Positions 43,940 to 53,153 of a stretch of DNA of 64,000 nt are shown here, in pieces (the stretch's first letter is position 1; each line of letters begins with the position of its first letter). The translations under genes and the position numbers were made by a program. Source of the stretch: Thermoplasmatota archaeon (GTDB lineage: Archaea > Thermoplasmatota > Thermoplasmata > Thermoplasmatales > GCA-001856825). Under the pieces are notes generated by a model. That model worked only from the letters and a program-made list of their open reading frames with translations. It did no database searches and was not told the origin of the DNA. The stretch spans positions 62,001-126,000 of the forward strand of contig JAMCQR010000054.1 in NCBI GenBank assembly GCA_023379555.1, in the 5' to 3' direction.

Positions 43940-44662
43940 GTGAGCTTTACAGTACCGATAGCTCCTAGCGCTTCCACTGTAGACCTGGCTCTGCTGGTGG
44001 TGGAACTGATACTTCTTGTTTCAACTTTCACCGTCATCGTTCTTAACAGAAAGGAAGAGAAGGTGAGGGAAAGCGTAGTGGAAAAGATGCTGCATACTGC
44101 GAGGATAGTTTCCAGGCAGGAGTATTTTAATTCTGTTATTTTTGGAATCCAGGGGTCTTCAAAAGAGATACTTGGCTCGATTACAGGATCTAAACCGAAC
44201 AGCGAGATGCTTGAGCAGGTGAATAGGATAGCGCAGGAATTGAAGAGAGCCAGTGACAAAGGTGTAAGAATCAGGTACCTTGTACCAAAATCCATTGACA
44301 GGCTGAAAGTCGCCTGCATTTATGAATCTGCAGGTGCAGAGGTTAGATTTCACCCCGGACTGCTCGTGATGGATATCAGATACATGATTGTTGATGGCAA
44401 TCATGTGGTACTGGGGCTACCGGGAGAAAAGGGAGAGAACAATCCAACGAGGGAAGGGTATCTCGTCCCATCAAACGGGCTGGCTGACATGTTCATAGAA
44501 ATATTTGAAAGAAGATGGAAAGAGGCAACTCTGTGCGACAATTATATTAAGGAAATTGTCAACGAGTTGAAGTTACACAATGCAAACATCACTCCATCGA
44601 AACTCTCCTCTGAATTGGAAGTCCCAGAAACCAAGATTCTGGAGATAGTGCCGCTTAACTGA
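43940..44662 (+). CDS. membrane-anchored PLD-like/TrmB-like sensor-domain protein
   Basis: An N-terminal hydrophobic helix (about 14-36) anchors a cytosolic domain. That domain resembles the PLD-like effector fold seen in TrmB regulators: ASDKGVRIRYLVPKS, then MDIRYMIVDGNHVVLGLPGE in place of a catalytic HKD motif. A C-terminal helix pair with LSSELEVPETKILEI could be a degenerate DNA-binding or interaction element. The start is a GTG at 43940, which is 27 nt from the AAATATTTG TATA-like box, so a leaderless GTG start is likely. Function unknown. Confidence 0.6.
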   Translation: MSFTVPIAPSASTVDLALLVVELILLVSTFTVIVLNRKEEKVRESVVEKMLHTARIVSRQEYFNSVIFGIQGSSKEILGSITGSKPNSEMLEQVNRIAQELKRASDKGVRIRYLVPKSIDRLKVACIYESAGAEVRFHPGLLVMDIRYMIVDGNHVVLGLPGEKGENNPTREGYLVPSNGLADMFIEIFERRWKEATLCDNYIKEIVNELKLHNANITPSKLSSELEVPETKILEIVPLN

Positions 44663-44771
44663 AGTGTGGAAATTCCAAACTAATCTCCATTGGGAAAGAT
44701 GATGGAATATGAATAAATTGAAGCAAATTGTAACTTAAAGAATTTATACCTAAGTTTCCATAGTTCTGGCA

Positions 44772-45263
44772 ATGAGTGCGCTTAAGAGGGAACATGACAC
44801 CATTTCCGGGAAAGATCCGGGGGAAGTGAAGTCGGAGCTTATTGAAAAGACATCAAGATTATACGGTCAACTAGCTAGGTCTTTCGAAGACCTTTCTACA
44901 AAAACTACGAGGCCGGACCTGAAGAAGCTCCTTATTGATTTCGCATATGAAGCGCAAGAAGATAGGACGAAAATCGAGACGGCCATTACCGAGAAAGAAC
45001 TTGAAATTGAGGTCTCTGACATTTCATATGAAATGTTCGACCACCTTGAGGAAAATTATGGGCCAGAAGATTCAGGGGAAAAGATCATAAAAAATGCAAT
45101 TAATCTTTCGAATAATCTCAGGAACGTTTTCTCAATAATTTCAAGGGAATACACAGAACCATCAATAAAGGAAATGTTTGACAAACTTCAGAAGCATGAG
45201 GTACTCAGGAAAAATGAACTGGAAGAGCTTTATGATGAAATAGTGACAAAAGGAGAATGGTAA
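44772..45263 (+). CDS. ferritin-like/rubrerythrin-like helical protein
   Basis: An all-helical, highly charged 163-residue protein whose helix lengths fit a ferritin-like four-helix bundle: LYGQLARSFEDLS, LKKLLIDFAYEAQEDRTKIE, ISREYTEPSIKEMFDKLQKHEVLRKNELEEL (given here as separate short parts of long helices). Only some of the E-x2-H metal ligands of rubrerythrins are apparent, so iron binding is uncertain. AATTTATACC lies about 27 nt upstream of the ATG. Convergent with a hidden small membrane gene, one base apart. Confidence 0.55.
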   Translation: MSALKREHDTISGKDPGEVKSELIEKTSRLYGQLARSFEDLSTKTTRPDLKKLLIDFAYEAQEDRTKIETAITEKELEIEVSDISYEMFDHLEENYGPEDSGEKIIKNAINLSNNLRNVFSIISREYTEPSIKEMFDKLQKHEVLRKNELEELYDEIVTKGEW

Positions 45264-45264
45264 C

Positions 45265-45441
45265 TCAGAACATTCCCCTAAAGAACAACACAAAATGCTT
45301 CAGAAAAGCACCAAAGTGCAATCCGACATCCTTGAAATAAATTTTCAGGGATAACCCTAAAAGGTAATAGGTGGCCATAATCATCAATCCTATGGCTGTC
45401 AGAACCAAGAACACAGATAATCTTCCAGGAGGGCCTACCAT
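45265..45441 (-). CDS. small membrane protein (58 aa)
   Basis: A 58-codon frame easily missed by length cut-offs. The product starts MVGPPGRLSV, has one strong hydrophobic helix (about 10-31) and a second amphipathic, aromatic-rich region ending FVLFFRGMF. The ATG at 45441 is 26 nt from a clear TATA box (CTTTTATATTATG, about 45461-45473), which fits the leaderless pattern of its neighbours. It fills the gap between the ferritin-like gene and the SIS gene exactly. Family unknown. Confidence 0.65.
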   Translation of the reverse strand: MVGPPGRLSVFLVLTAIGLMIMATYYLLGLSLKIYFKDVGLHFGAFLKHFVLFFRGMF

Positions 45442-45545
45442 TTCAATGATATCATGGTAAACATAATATAAAAGTGTTGGGAGCTGCCACCAAGAATAGA
45501 TAAGATGAAATATTTATGTTCAGCAGGGATACTTCTTTGAAAAAA

Positions 45546-46511
45546 ATGACCAAAATGAGGAACGAAATTCTGGATGAAGAGAAGATAGTGAGGAACAACT
45601 CGAATCATATTTTTGAGAGGGCGCTGGAATTTCAGAAGATGGTCTCTGACAGGAACGTCATACTGACTGGAAGTGGTACAAGCTATCATGCTGCGCTATT
45701 CTTGAGCAGCCTTCTTCTCAGAAATGGAAAAATCAACGTACCCATCATGTCATCTGAGGTCCCCAGATCGGGACTGCCTAAGGGAATTGTGAGAAATTCC
45801 ATTTCATTCATTTTTAGTCATTCGGGGGAGGGGAAGGATGCACTGGATGCAGCTCGGTTTCTTCGAAAAAATGGTTCATACCTGGTCGGGCTCACTGATT
45901 TCAGCAGTTCCACCCTTGCGGATATATCTGATTCGCACGTTGACCTTGGTGCAGGTAAGGAGAATTCAATAGCAGCCACCAAGAGCCACGTCGTTCAGCT
46001 TCTATTCGGGAAAGCACTTGCGGAAGCGGATAGTGGCGCAGATTACCTGAGACTTGTGGATACTTTCGTCAAGGAGTTCGATAGGATAAGGAGATCGGAG
46101 AAGGATATAGTGCACCTTGCTTCCGTGCTCAAGAATAAAATAGTGGTTCTTGGAACTGGTATTGCTGTGGTCCTGGCTATGGAATGTTCCCTTAAACTGA
46201 AAGAAACGAGCGAAGTCATTTCAGAATATTATCCTGTTCGAGAATATCTTCACGGTCCGATTCAAGGAGCAAACCCCGACTGGAGCGCCCTATTTCTATC
46301 CATGAATGAACCTGTATTTTCAAAAGTAATTAATACCGGCGCAGCTGCTCACGACATTCCCTCATTGTTCGGAATTGAGGAAAATGTGGATGAAGTGACA
46401 GGGTATTTCAGACTTCTCCCTTACCTGCAATTGCTTTCAAATTATAAGGCAACTGAAATGGGCAAAGATCCTGACAATCCATCGAAACTCAGCAAGGTCG
46501 TTAGGTCCTAG
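45546..46511 (+). CDS. SIS-domain sugar-phosphate enzyme, GlmD-like glucosamine-6-phosphate deaminase
   Basis: Two SIS domains, like the isomerase half of GlmS but without the glutaminase half. Motifs are ILTGSGTSYHAALFLS, SFIFSHSGEGKDALDAARFL, GKENSIAATKSHVVQLL, and YYPVREYLHGPIQG. In Thermococcus, GlmD has this architecture and deaminates glucosamine-6-phosphate in chitin catabolism. The frame opens at 45516, but the ATG at 45546 is a better distance from GAAATATTTATG and gives the usual MTKMRNEI beginning. A PIG-L deacetylase and glycosidases lie within 8 kb. Confidence 0.8.
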   Translation: MTKMRNEILDEEKIVRNNSNHIFERALEFQKMVSDRNVILTGSGTSYHAALFLSSLLLRNGKINVPIMSSEVPRSGLPKGIVRNSISFIFSHSGEGKDALDAARFLRKNGSYLVGLTDFSSSTLADISDSHVDLGAGKENSIAATKSHVVQLLFGKALAEADSGADYLRLVDTFVKEFDRIRRSEKDIVHLASVLKNKIVVLGTGIAVVLAMECSLKLKETSEVISEYYPVREYLHGPIQGANPDWSALFLSMNEPVFSKVINTGAAAHDIPSLFGIEENVDEVTGYFRLLPYLQLLSNYKATEMGKDPDNPSKLSKVVRS

Positions 46512-46532
46512 GCTTAAATTCCTTAGACTTTA

Positions 46533-47342
46533 TCAGGTACCGCCAGCGTTTCTTGCCGCAAATAGACTCATTTTCCCCTCATCGCTGGTTATGCTATCGT
46601 AAATCATATTTACAACCTCCCTTGCTGAGCCGTTTAGTTCCGGGATTGTGAGAATGAAATCCCCGTGAGAATCTTTCTTGTATCTGTTGCAGATTTTTCC
46701 CCTTATCTTGATTCCCATTGATTCCAGATCCCTCGATATTTCCTTCGTCTGGATCAGGCTGAGATCATCTTGCGTTGTGACCAGGAAGAATTTTGTATTC
46801 AGAATCTGAGACCATACTTTTTGCGCAAGGATTTTCCACTCCTCCAGCAGGTCCAGTATTTTGTCAGTATGAAGGGTATCCCTCAATTTTAGGTAGAGCC
46901 TGACGTCCCTGCTGAGATGTTCATAGAACTCTTTCTGGAGCAATATAAGATGCATTGTTGATGATGATGCAGCAGTGTCCCATACGACGTAGTCGTATTT
47001 CCCGGAGAGTTCAAGGTCTACTATGTTTGAAATCATGAATTCCTCTGCCACCCCTGGACTTTCTGAAATGTGATCCAGTACCCAGTCGCTGACATCAAAC
47101 AACTGTTTCAGAATTGTTGCAACTTCAGGTCCATACGTGTCTTTCCATCTCTGAGAAACAACTTTTTCGCTTAACTCTATGACTTCGAGATTCCTTTCCT
47201 GTGCCGGAAATACGAACCTTAGAGAGGGCATGAAATCGCTAGACACAATCACAGTCCTTCCTCTTCCTGCCAAGGCTAGCGCCGTTGAGGAGGCCACAGT
47301 AGTCTTTCCAACCCCACCTTTCCCAACGAATGCGATTATCAT
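46533..47342 (-). CDS. second ArsA/GET3-like deviant Walker ATPase
   Basis: A 269-residue ATPase with FVGKGGVGKTTVASSTALAL at the N-terminus and VVWDTAASSSTMHLILL in place of the DTAPTGHTL motif. It is shorter than the ArsA at 42 kb and lacks the HSP20 tail, so it may be a MinD/ArsA-type partner with a separate job. A TTG in frame at 47354 exists, but the ATG at 47342 is the right distance from AATAATATAAG (about 47364-47374). Convergent with the SIS gene, 21 bp apart. Confidence 0.82.
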   Translation of the reverse strand: MIIAFVGKGGVGKTTVASSTALALAGRGRTVIVSSDFMPSLRFVFPAQERNLEVIELSEKVVSQRWKDTYGPEVATILKQLFDVSDWVLDHISESPGVAEEFMISNIVDLELSGKYDYVVWDTAASSSTMHLILLQKEFYEHLSRDVRLYLKLRDTLHTDKILDLLEEWKILAQKVWSQILNTKFFLVTTQDDLSLIQTKEISRDLESMGIKIRGKICNRYKKDSHGDFILTIPELNGSAREVVNMIYDSITSDEGKMSLFAARNAGGT

Positions 47343-47354
47343 TGTGGAAGGCAA

Positions 47355-47721
47355 TCATTTGCTTATATTATTGTCCTTCCTCTTGAAGTCAAAGTATCTT
47401 CTTTTCAAGGAACCATCACCAGCTACAAGGGGTCCCTGCGAATTAGGTCATAATTGGAGCGGATCTTTCACCGTTAAATGGAGCGCTCATCAGTTTCGTA
47501 GTTCTGACCACGAATTCCGGAGACCTTTATTCGGGGACTGCAATGAATAGGACTTTCAGATTCCTGATAATGAGCTTTGACGCAACAATTGTGGGAACCG
47601 AAACTGCCACCAGTGTCACGACCTCTGCAATCAGAGAGACGAACAGGATGCAGATATCGATTTCAGTGCATTCAGGTCACGCCCCCACATAAATTTATCA
47701 ACTAGGTCAACCCTTCTAATA
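47355..47721 (+). other. gene-poor interval
   Basis: Contains the promoter of the ATPase gene on the minus strand and, near 47690-47700, TAAATTTATC for the following small gene. A 49-codon frame from ATG 47543 to 47692 has no clear promoter or family and is not called. Confidence 0.4.
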
Positions 47722-47850
47722 GTGGTTACTGCACCAACCCCCCTCGGGAATGAAGCGTCGGGCAAAGTTGTGAATTCTTGGGAAAAATGGAAACGCCAGA
47801 TCAAAATGAGTGAAGCCGCTGCTTCAAGTGGATTTGTATCTGAGGCTTAA
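47722..47850 (+). CDS. possible leaderless GTG-start small protein (42 aa)
   Basis: GTG at 47722 lies 27 nt from the TATA-like TAAATTTATC, the spacing seen for the other leaderless genes in this window. The frame codes for a soluble peptide with a Trp-Lys-rich centre (NSWEKWKRQIK) and an Ala/Ser-rich end. A T-rich CTCTTTTTATT follows the stop, as for a terminator. No family known. Confidence 0.4.
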   Translation: MVTAPTPLGNEASGKVVNSWEKWKRQIKMSEAAASSGFVSEA

Positions 47851-47977
47851 GTCACTCTTTTTATTGATATTTTGGAAAATTGGCAGTCCTATGTAAAGAC
47901 AGGAGCCTGTTCTTGTTTGCCGTCTGAGTAATATTAAAGCAAGTTTATTTACATTCCATTGGTATATTTCTAATTGC

Positions 47978-49579
47978 ATGAGTAAAACTATAGTTACATC
48001 TCCTGATGAACAGACTCCCCCTGACTTCGTTGGAGGAAACTATCATATTTCAATATCCGGGCAGGGAAATGTCACAAAAATATGCTTCCTTCTGTCAAAT
48101 GGCAATGCTCTTTTTTGTTTCAGGATTGATGATTTGTTCAGCAGAAACATGGAGGGTTTCATTGATTTTAGTTCAATGGAACTAAATAGAATATATGTCC
48201 CACCTCATGTCCCAGGCATCATCGTAGCCAAAGATATCTTCGGCAATCCAAGAAATGTTAAGGGATTCACAAGAATATTCTGGGATGTGGAACGGAAGGT
48301 AAAGCAGATCAATACAAAATGGTCAAGTTTTCCAACATATTATTCCGAATTTGGTTCATTGAATCCTTCGATTTCTTTCTTGGTGAATGAAGGATTTGTG
48401 TACATATCGGTCGGAGAAACTGTCGAAAGGTCTGTTTTGAACAGTATTTCAACTGCAAGAAAGGAGCTGAGTGCAATCTTGGGCGAAACCAGACAATTTT
48501 ATTCCAGGACAAGACGAATTTTTCAGAGCGCCGATGCAAATTCAAACGCCGTGCTTTCCTGTTTCCTCTCTAACTCGGACACTGTCGACACCCACAGTGT
48601 TCTCCCTCTCGCATCAAAGAGCCCCCATTACTACGTTTCTGCTGGTTCCTGGGCGCGGGATCTGATACTCTGGAATTTTCCCTGCATTTACAATTGTGAT
48701 CCTTCACGCGGGAAGCAGGTACTCAGGAATTCTATTGAAATATTCATGAAGAATCCTGGGATTCATGCCCTGTATGTCGATGGCAGGGTGCTTTATGACG
48801 GATTCGAACTTGATCAATTGGCTTCAATCATTCATGGACTTGAGATCGGGAAAGTGATAGGTGTTTATGATGAGTCAGAAATAGACGAGCGTTTGGAGTT
48901 GATACTGGAAGTCATGAAAAAATGGAAGGGCAAGAATACAGACCTTTACGGAACTGAACTGAATTCATCAGATGATCCTGTCAGCTACCCCTACGTCACT
49001 TACAACAACGCTCTGCTTTCGACTGCACTCCTCCGCCTTGGAAAGGTTGTTGGTGAGTCATCAGATGTTCTGCAGACAAAAGGGAAAAAGATAAGGGATT
49101 CCATATTCGAAAAATTGGTAGTTGACCAGAGATTAGTCTATTCTTCTGATTTGGAAGGAAGGTACGAATTCTATGACGATCCAACCGGAAGTTTATTTTC
49201 ACTGCCCTTGATGGAATTCTTGGGAATGGATGATAAGGTATTCCTGAATACTAAGAGATGGATAGAATCTCCCGGTAACACATACTACATCCACGGTAGA
49301 TATCCTGGATTGTCCAACGTGCACGTTAAGCATCCCTGGAGTTTCTATCTTTACTGGAAGAAGATGCTTGGTGATGACGTGGAAATACCATCGATGGATT
49401 CAGGTCTGAGCTGCGAAACGTACGACGAGAATACAGGCATGTGCGCAACAGGGATTCATTTCCCTGGGGCATCTTGTGTTCGAGCATTATCTTCCATGGG
49501 GGATGTGCAACTGGATGACCATAGAAGATTCAAGCACATACTTGGATTCACACTTTTCATTCCCGAAGACAAGGAATGA
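47978..49579 (+). CDS. putative (alpha/alpha)6-barrel glycoside hydrolase
   Basis: A 533-residue soluble protein with a beta-rich N-terminal half (about 1-165) and a helical C-terminal half. The helical part has motifs like those of six-hairpin glycosidases: YVSAGSWARDLILWNFP, VLYDGFELDQLASIIHGLEIGK, and YDDPTGSLFSLPLMEFLG. The W-x-RD and D-x-D-type acids could be catalytic. The family cannot be fixed by eye; GH15-, GH63- or GH125-like enzymes are possible. AAGTTTATTTAC lies about 30 nt upstream. It stands at the head of the carbohydrate locus. Confidence 0.6.
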   Translation: MSKTIVTSPDEQTPPDFVGGNYHISISGQGNVTKICFLLSNGNALFCFRIDDLFSRNMEGFIDFSSMELNRIYVPPHVPGIIVAKDIFGNPRNVKGFTRIFWDVERKVKQINTKWSSFPTYYSEFGSLNPSISFLVNEGFVYISVGETVERSVLNSISTARKELSAILGETRQFYSRTRRIFQSADANSNAVLSCFLSNSDTVDTHSVLPLASKSPHYYVSAGSWARDLILWNFPCIYNCDPSRGKQVLRNSIEIFMKNPGIHALYVDGRVLYDGFELDQLASIIHGLEIGKVIGVYDESEIDERLELILEVMKKWKGKNTDLYGTELNSSDDPVSYPYVTYNNALLSTALLRLGKVVGESSDVLQTKGKKIRDSIFEKLVVDQRLVYSSDLEGRYEFYDDPTGSLFSLPLMEFLGMDDKVFLNTKRWIESPGNTYYIHGRYPGLSNVHVKHPWSFYLYWKKMLGDDVEIPSMDSGLSCETYDENTGMCATGIHFPGASCVRALSSMGDVQLDDHRRFKHILGFTLFIPEDKE

Positions 49580-49642
49580 GTGCTCTATTAATCACTAGGG
49601 CTATGAACTCTTCCTGTGCACTTTGCCAGATTTGCCTACCCC

Positions 49643-50962
49643 TTATTTGTGGACCAGTGAAGAATGTACCTTGTGTTCCTTGAGTGGAACTGCAAAAAAT
49701 GTCAACGATGTGGCAATAACAGCTAATCCAGCTATTATGCCCAACAATCCTATGAATACTGCATTTCCTGAAGGAGAATAAATGAATGTTATCCACAGTC
49801 CTAGAACGAATCCAGAAAGAGACGATGGTATTCGTTCCAGGAAACCCTGTACGCCAAAATACATCGCCTCCCTCCTGTATCCCGTTATCTCTTCGTCTTC
49901 GTCTATTATTTCGCTTATTATTGCGTTCGGGAGAATGAAATATGAAGTGAGGCCAAGTCCCGACAGTACCATTATCGCAAGCAGTACGTATATTCTAAGA
50001 TTAACAGGTAGAAATATGAGGAAGAAAATCAGTGTGAATGAAATTCCAAGAATGAAAGTGAAAACTATGAAACTCCTCTTTTCTCCCCTCCGTTCTGTAA
50101 ACCGCACCAGTAAGGGTGAGAATATGACTGCAAAGATCACTGCAAGTAGCGTAAATAATCCTATATAATCCTTGTAATTGGGGTTGTTTGGGAATACGAG
50201 GTCCTCCACAATGTATGCCAAGGCAGAAACAATGAAATAGAAACCGAACTGGAAAAAGAGGTACGCAATTATGTATCTGTTGAAAGTCCTGTTCCTGAAT
50301 GTCTGTACAAAGGCCCTTGCAATCGTATAGTCTGCAGGCAATTTTGAAGGTTGAGCTTTTTCACGAGTTGCATAGATGACCAGAAGGAAGACAACGAGCA
50401 TTATTATGGTGAGAACGGTAGAAATGGCCTGGATGCTCTCGCCCTCTGCAAACATTATGACAGGTATAAGTGATGCTAGAATCAGTCCTGCTATTGAAAA
50501 ATATGCCATTATTGTGGTCAATCTTACCCTGTCCCTGGAAGTATCAGCTATTTCCGGTATAAGCGCAAGATATGGAGCTACAACATATGCAAAGAAGAAG
50601 TTGAATCCCATGAGCATTAATGTGAGAACTGCAACTCCTTCCAGTCCCCTGCCGATAGGTATCCATATGAAGAAGAAGAAAAAGAGGAGAGGCACCAATC
50701 CAGAGATTATGAAGAATTTTCTTCTACCAAGTTTTGATGAAGATTTGTCGCTCCAATTCCCGATGAACGGGTTTGCAACTGCCTGAATCAAGGTTCCTAG
50801 AAGATAGGCTATTCCAACAAGATATGAAGGAAGTATTTCCACTCCCTGGGATGGAGCGTAGTATATGAAGAGATAAGATGACAGGAAGAAAGCCGGCAGC
50901 GTGTATCCCAAATTCCCAGTTGAATAGAGTATCTTCCTGGCGGTGGAGATGTGGTAGGTCAT
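49643..50962 (-). CDS. GPH/SLC45-like sugar:cation symporter (copy 1)
   Basis: A 439-residue MFS protein with 12 hydrophobic segments. GPH/SLC45 features include NPFIGNWSDKSSSKLGRRKFF between helices 2 and 3 and IISEIIDEDEEITGYRREAMYFG in the second half. Members import glycosides with protons or sodium. It is the last gene of a three-gene operon and overlaps the second transporter copy by 4 bp. The two transporters are paralogues. Confidence 0.85.
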   Translation of the reverse strand: MTYHISTARKILYSTGNLGYTLPAFFLSSYLFIYYAPSQGVEILPSYLVGIAYLLGTLIQAVANPFIGNWSDKSSSKLGRRKFFIISGLVPLLFFFFFIWIPIGRGLEGVAVLTLMLMGFNFFFAYVVAPYLALIPEIADTSRDRVRLTTIMAYFSIAGLILASLIPVIMFAEGESIQAISTVLTIIMLVVFLLVIYATREKAQPSKLPADYTIARAFVQTFRNRTFNRYIIAYLFFQFGFYFIVSALAYIVEDLVFPNNPNYKDYIGLFTLLAVIFAVIFSPLLVRFTERRGEKRSFIVFTFILGISFTLIFFLIFLPVNLRIYVLLAIMVLSGLGLTSYFILPNAIISEIIDEDEEITGYRREAMYFGVQGFLERIPSSLSGFVLGLWITFIYSPSGNAVFIGLLGIIAGLAVIATSLTFFAVPLKEHKVHSSLVHK

Positions 50963-52260
50963 TCCTTGAGACCTTCCTTCAATGGAACCCTTGTGAAAAT
51001 TATGACCATCACAATTGCCGATAACGCCGATATAACTGGCAGCAATTTCATCCCGAAATTCAAATTAGCTGCGAATAATGTGACGTATACTCCGATGAAG
51101 AACCCTGACAATGAGTATGGTATTCTTTCAATCAGGCCCTGCATCCCAAAATAAAAACCTTCCCTCCTGAATCCAGTGTTGACTTCGTCCTCGTCTATTA
51201 TGTCAGCCAATACAGCATAGGTCAGTATGAGTGGAGATGTCGCTCCCATCCCCACTATTGCAAGAACAGGTATCAGCTCCAGTATCGAATTCGGGGGGAT
51301 GACTGGAAGTATGAAGAGTCCAATTGCCAGCATTAGAGAGAAGAATACCATTGCCTTCTTCTTCCCATATCTTTTAGAAACAAACATTGTCAGTGGGGAG
51401 AAAATGGCCACAAAAATAAACACTATAGCAAGCATGTAAGAAGCAAATGCTTCATAAGCAGTGGTGGAACTTCCGGGGAGAACCACTGCCCCTGCATAGT
51501 AGGTGAGAGCACCAATAAAAGAGTATATCCCGAATATCAGGAAAACATAAGAAGCCATGTAGATCATGAATGTCTTATTCCTTGCAGTTGCGATAAATGC
51601 ATCTTTCAGGTTAAACGATTTTGGCGAAAATTGCTGGAATTTTTCCTTGATGGTCAGAAGAGGTATGAGGAAGGAAACGGCCATTATGGCGGAGATAAGA
51701 GATACTATGGCAAAGAGGGAGTATCCCTTTCCAACCAGTATGCCAACAAGAGTGAGAAGGATTATAACTGATGCTATTGTAAAATATGCACTCACTGACA
51801 ACAGTTTGACCCTGTCCTGGGATGTCAGTGAAATCTCTGGTATCATTGCAAGATAAGGCAGGACAACAAACGTATAGAAGAAGTTGAAAATCGCGAAATC
51901 TATCAGGAGATAGATGAAATTGGCAGTTTGGAGGGTAGAGATGGGTCTGAATAGCAGGGCATAGGATAGTACCAATGGAACTGTTCCCATAAGCAGGAAC
52001 GGTCTCCTCCTTCCCAGTTTCCACACTAGTTTATCGCTGATTTGCCCTACAAAGGGATTCGATATTGCCTGGACTAGTACCCCTATTGCAAAGGCTGCTC
52101 CAATAAGTTCTCTTTTCAGTAATACTGTACCTCCGATAGGGGCGTAAATTGCCCAGATGTATATCAGCAGATAGGTGGGAATATTTACACCGATCTGTCC
52201 AAAACTATACGATATCTTCCTGGATAATGGCAGGATCTTTTGATCCGCGCCATTCACCAC
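50959..52260 (-). CDS. GPH/SLC45-like sugar:cation symporter (copy 2)
   Basis: A 433-residue paralogue of the next gene, with NPFVGQISDKLVWKLGRRRPF and VLADIIDEDEVNTGFRREGFYFG at equivalent sites. The start is a GTG (52260, or the adjacent GTG at 52257) that overlaps the stop of the PIG-L gene by 7 or 4 bp. Tandem, diverged copies suggest uptake of two related sugars or glycosides. Confidence 0.85.
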   Translation of the reverse strand: MVNGADQKILPLSRKISYSFGQIGVNIPTYLLIYIWAIYAPIGGTVLLKRELIGAAFAIGVLVQAISNPFVGQISDKLVWKLGRRRPFLLMGTVPLVLSYALLFRPISTLQTANFIYLLIDFAIFNFFYTFVVLPYLAMIPEISLTSQDRVKLLSVSAYFTIASVIILLTLVGILVGKGYSLFAIVSLISAIMAVSFLIPLLTIKEKFQQFSPKSFNLKDAFIATARNKTFMIYMASYVFLIFGIYSFIGALTYYAGAVVLPGSSTTAYEAFASYMLAIVFIFVAIFSPLTMFVSKRYGKKKAMVFFSLMLAIGLFILPVIPPNSILELIPVLAIVGMGATSPLILTYAVLADIIDEDEVNTGFRREGFYFGMQGLIERIPYSLSGFFIGVYVTLFAANLNFGMKLLPVISALSAIVMVIIFTRVPLKEGLKE

Positions 52261-53006
52261 GGTTGCATTCCCCCTAGGATATTTACGTGAAGCTCATGCT
52301 GGTACAAAACTCTGAATGGCTCACCACATTTCGATCCAATTCTTGAACCCACCAGTTCGCCAAGTGAAGTGATCAGGTCTATTGCGTCTTCGTTAAATTG
52401 AGATGCATGACATTCCAGTGCCCTTCTCTTGTACGTGTCGAAACTCATACAGTTGAAAATCACATTGGGCCTGTTGGTCCCACCAAGGGCAACTGCAGGT
52501 GCACTCGAATTAGGTATTCCTTTTCCTATATTTGGGAATTCGAAGAATAAAACTGACTGCAACACTGCCATTCCTGTGGAGATATGATCAGGATGCACCT
52601 CCATTTCCAGAAACGGATCGACCGTAACAACCAGATCAGGTTGGAATTTCCTCATTTTTTCGAGGAGGGTATCCCTGAGTACGCTCGGTGATGGGACCTC
52701 TGTGTCCTTAAATCCAAGGAATTCCATCTCCCTGATGCCAAGTGCTTTTATTGCCTCCTTTTGTTCTCCCATTCTGATTTCAGCGACTTTCTCCTCCTCC
52801 ATATCCTTGGCGCCCTTCCTGCCGTCACTTACGAGAATCAATTTTACATGAGCCCCTGAGTGGACCCTTTGCGATAGAAATGCTCCCGCGATAAGTTCAG
52901 AGTCATCTGGATGCGGGGAAATCGCCAAAATTCTTGAAGATGCTGATAGAGTGGCCAGCTTCGTGTCATCCAGTTCTAGGGAACGAAGATAGCTGCTGAA
53001 TTCCAT
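52254..53006 (-). CDS. PIG-L (LmbE) family deacetylase
   Basis: A 250-residue zinc-dependent N-deacetylase family protein: AISPHPDDSELIAGAFL carries HPDD, VKLILVSDGRKG follows, and EVHPDHISTGMAV supplies the distal His ligand. PIG-L relatives deacetylate GlcNAc-containing compounds; in Thermococcus and Pyrococcus this family includes diacetylchitobiose deacetylase (Dac). It heads the operon with two GPH transporters, so the substrate is probably an imported N-acetylated sugar or glycoside. The ATG at 53006 is supported. Confidence 0.88.
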   Translation of the reverse strand: MEFSSYLRSLELDDTKLATLSASSRILAISPHPDDSELIAGAFLSQRVHSGAHVKLILVSDGRKGAKDMEEEKVAEIRMGEQKEAIKALGIREMEFLGFKDTEVPSPSVLRDTLLEKMRKFQPDLVVTVDPFLEMEVHPDHISTGMAVLQSVLFFEFPNIGKGIPNSSAPAVALGGTNRPNVIFNCMSFDTYKRRALECHASQFNEDAIDLITSLGELVGSRIGSKCGEPFRVLYQHELHVNILGGMQPW

Positions 53007-53153
53007 CTGTGAATATAAAACGATTCTACATTTATATTTTCGCTGAAATTTGGCAAATAAATTTTACGTCCATATAATGATTGGAGTCGGCTCAAATCTG
53101 CTTTTCCTTACTCATAGGAAAAGTAGAAAATAGTATAATCAATTCCTGGAAGT

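Noticed and set aside
47543..47692. 49-codon frame starting with ATG
   Set aside because: Promoter spacing is poor and the product has no recognisable feature.
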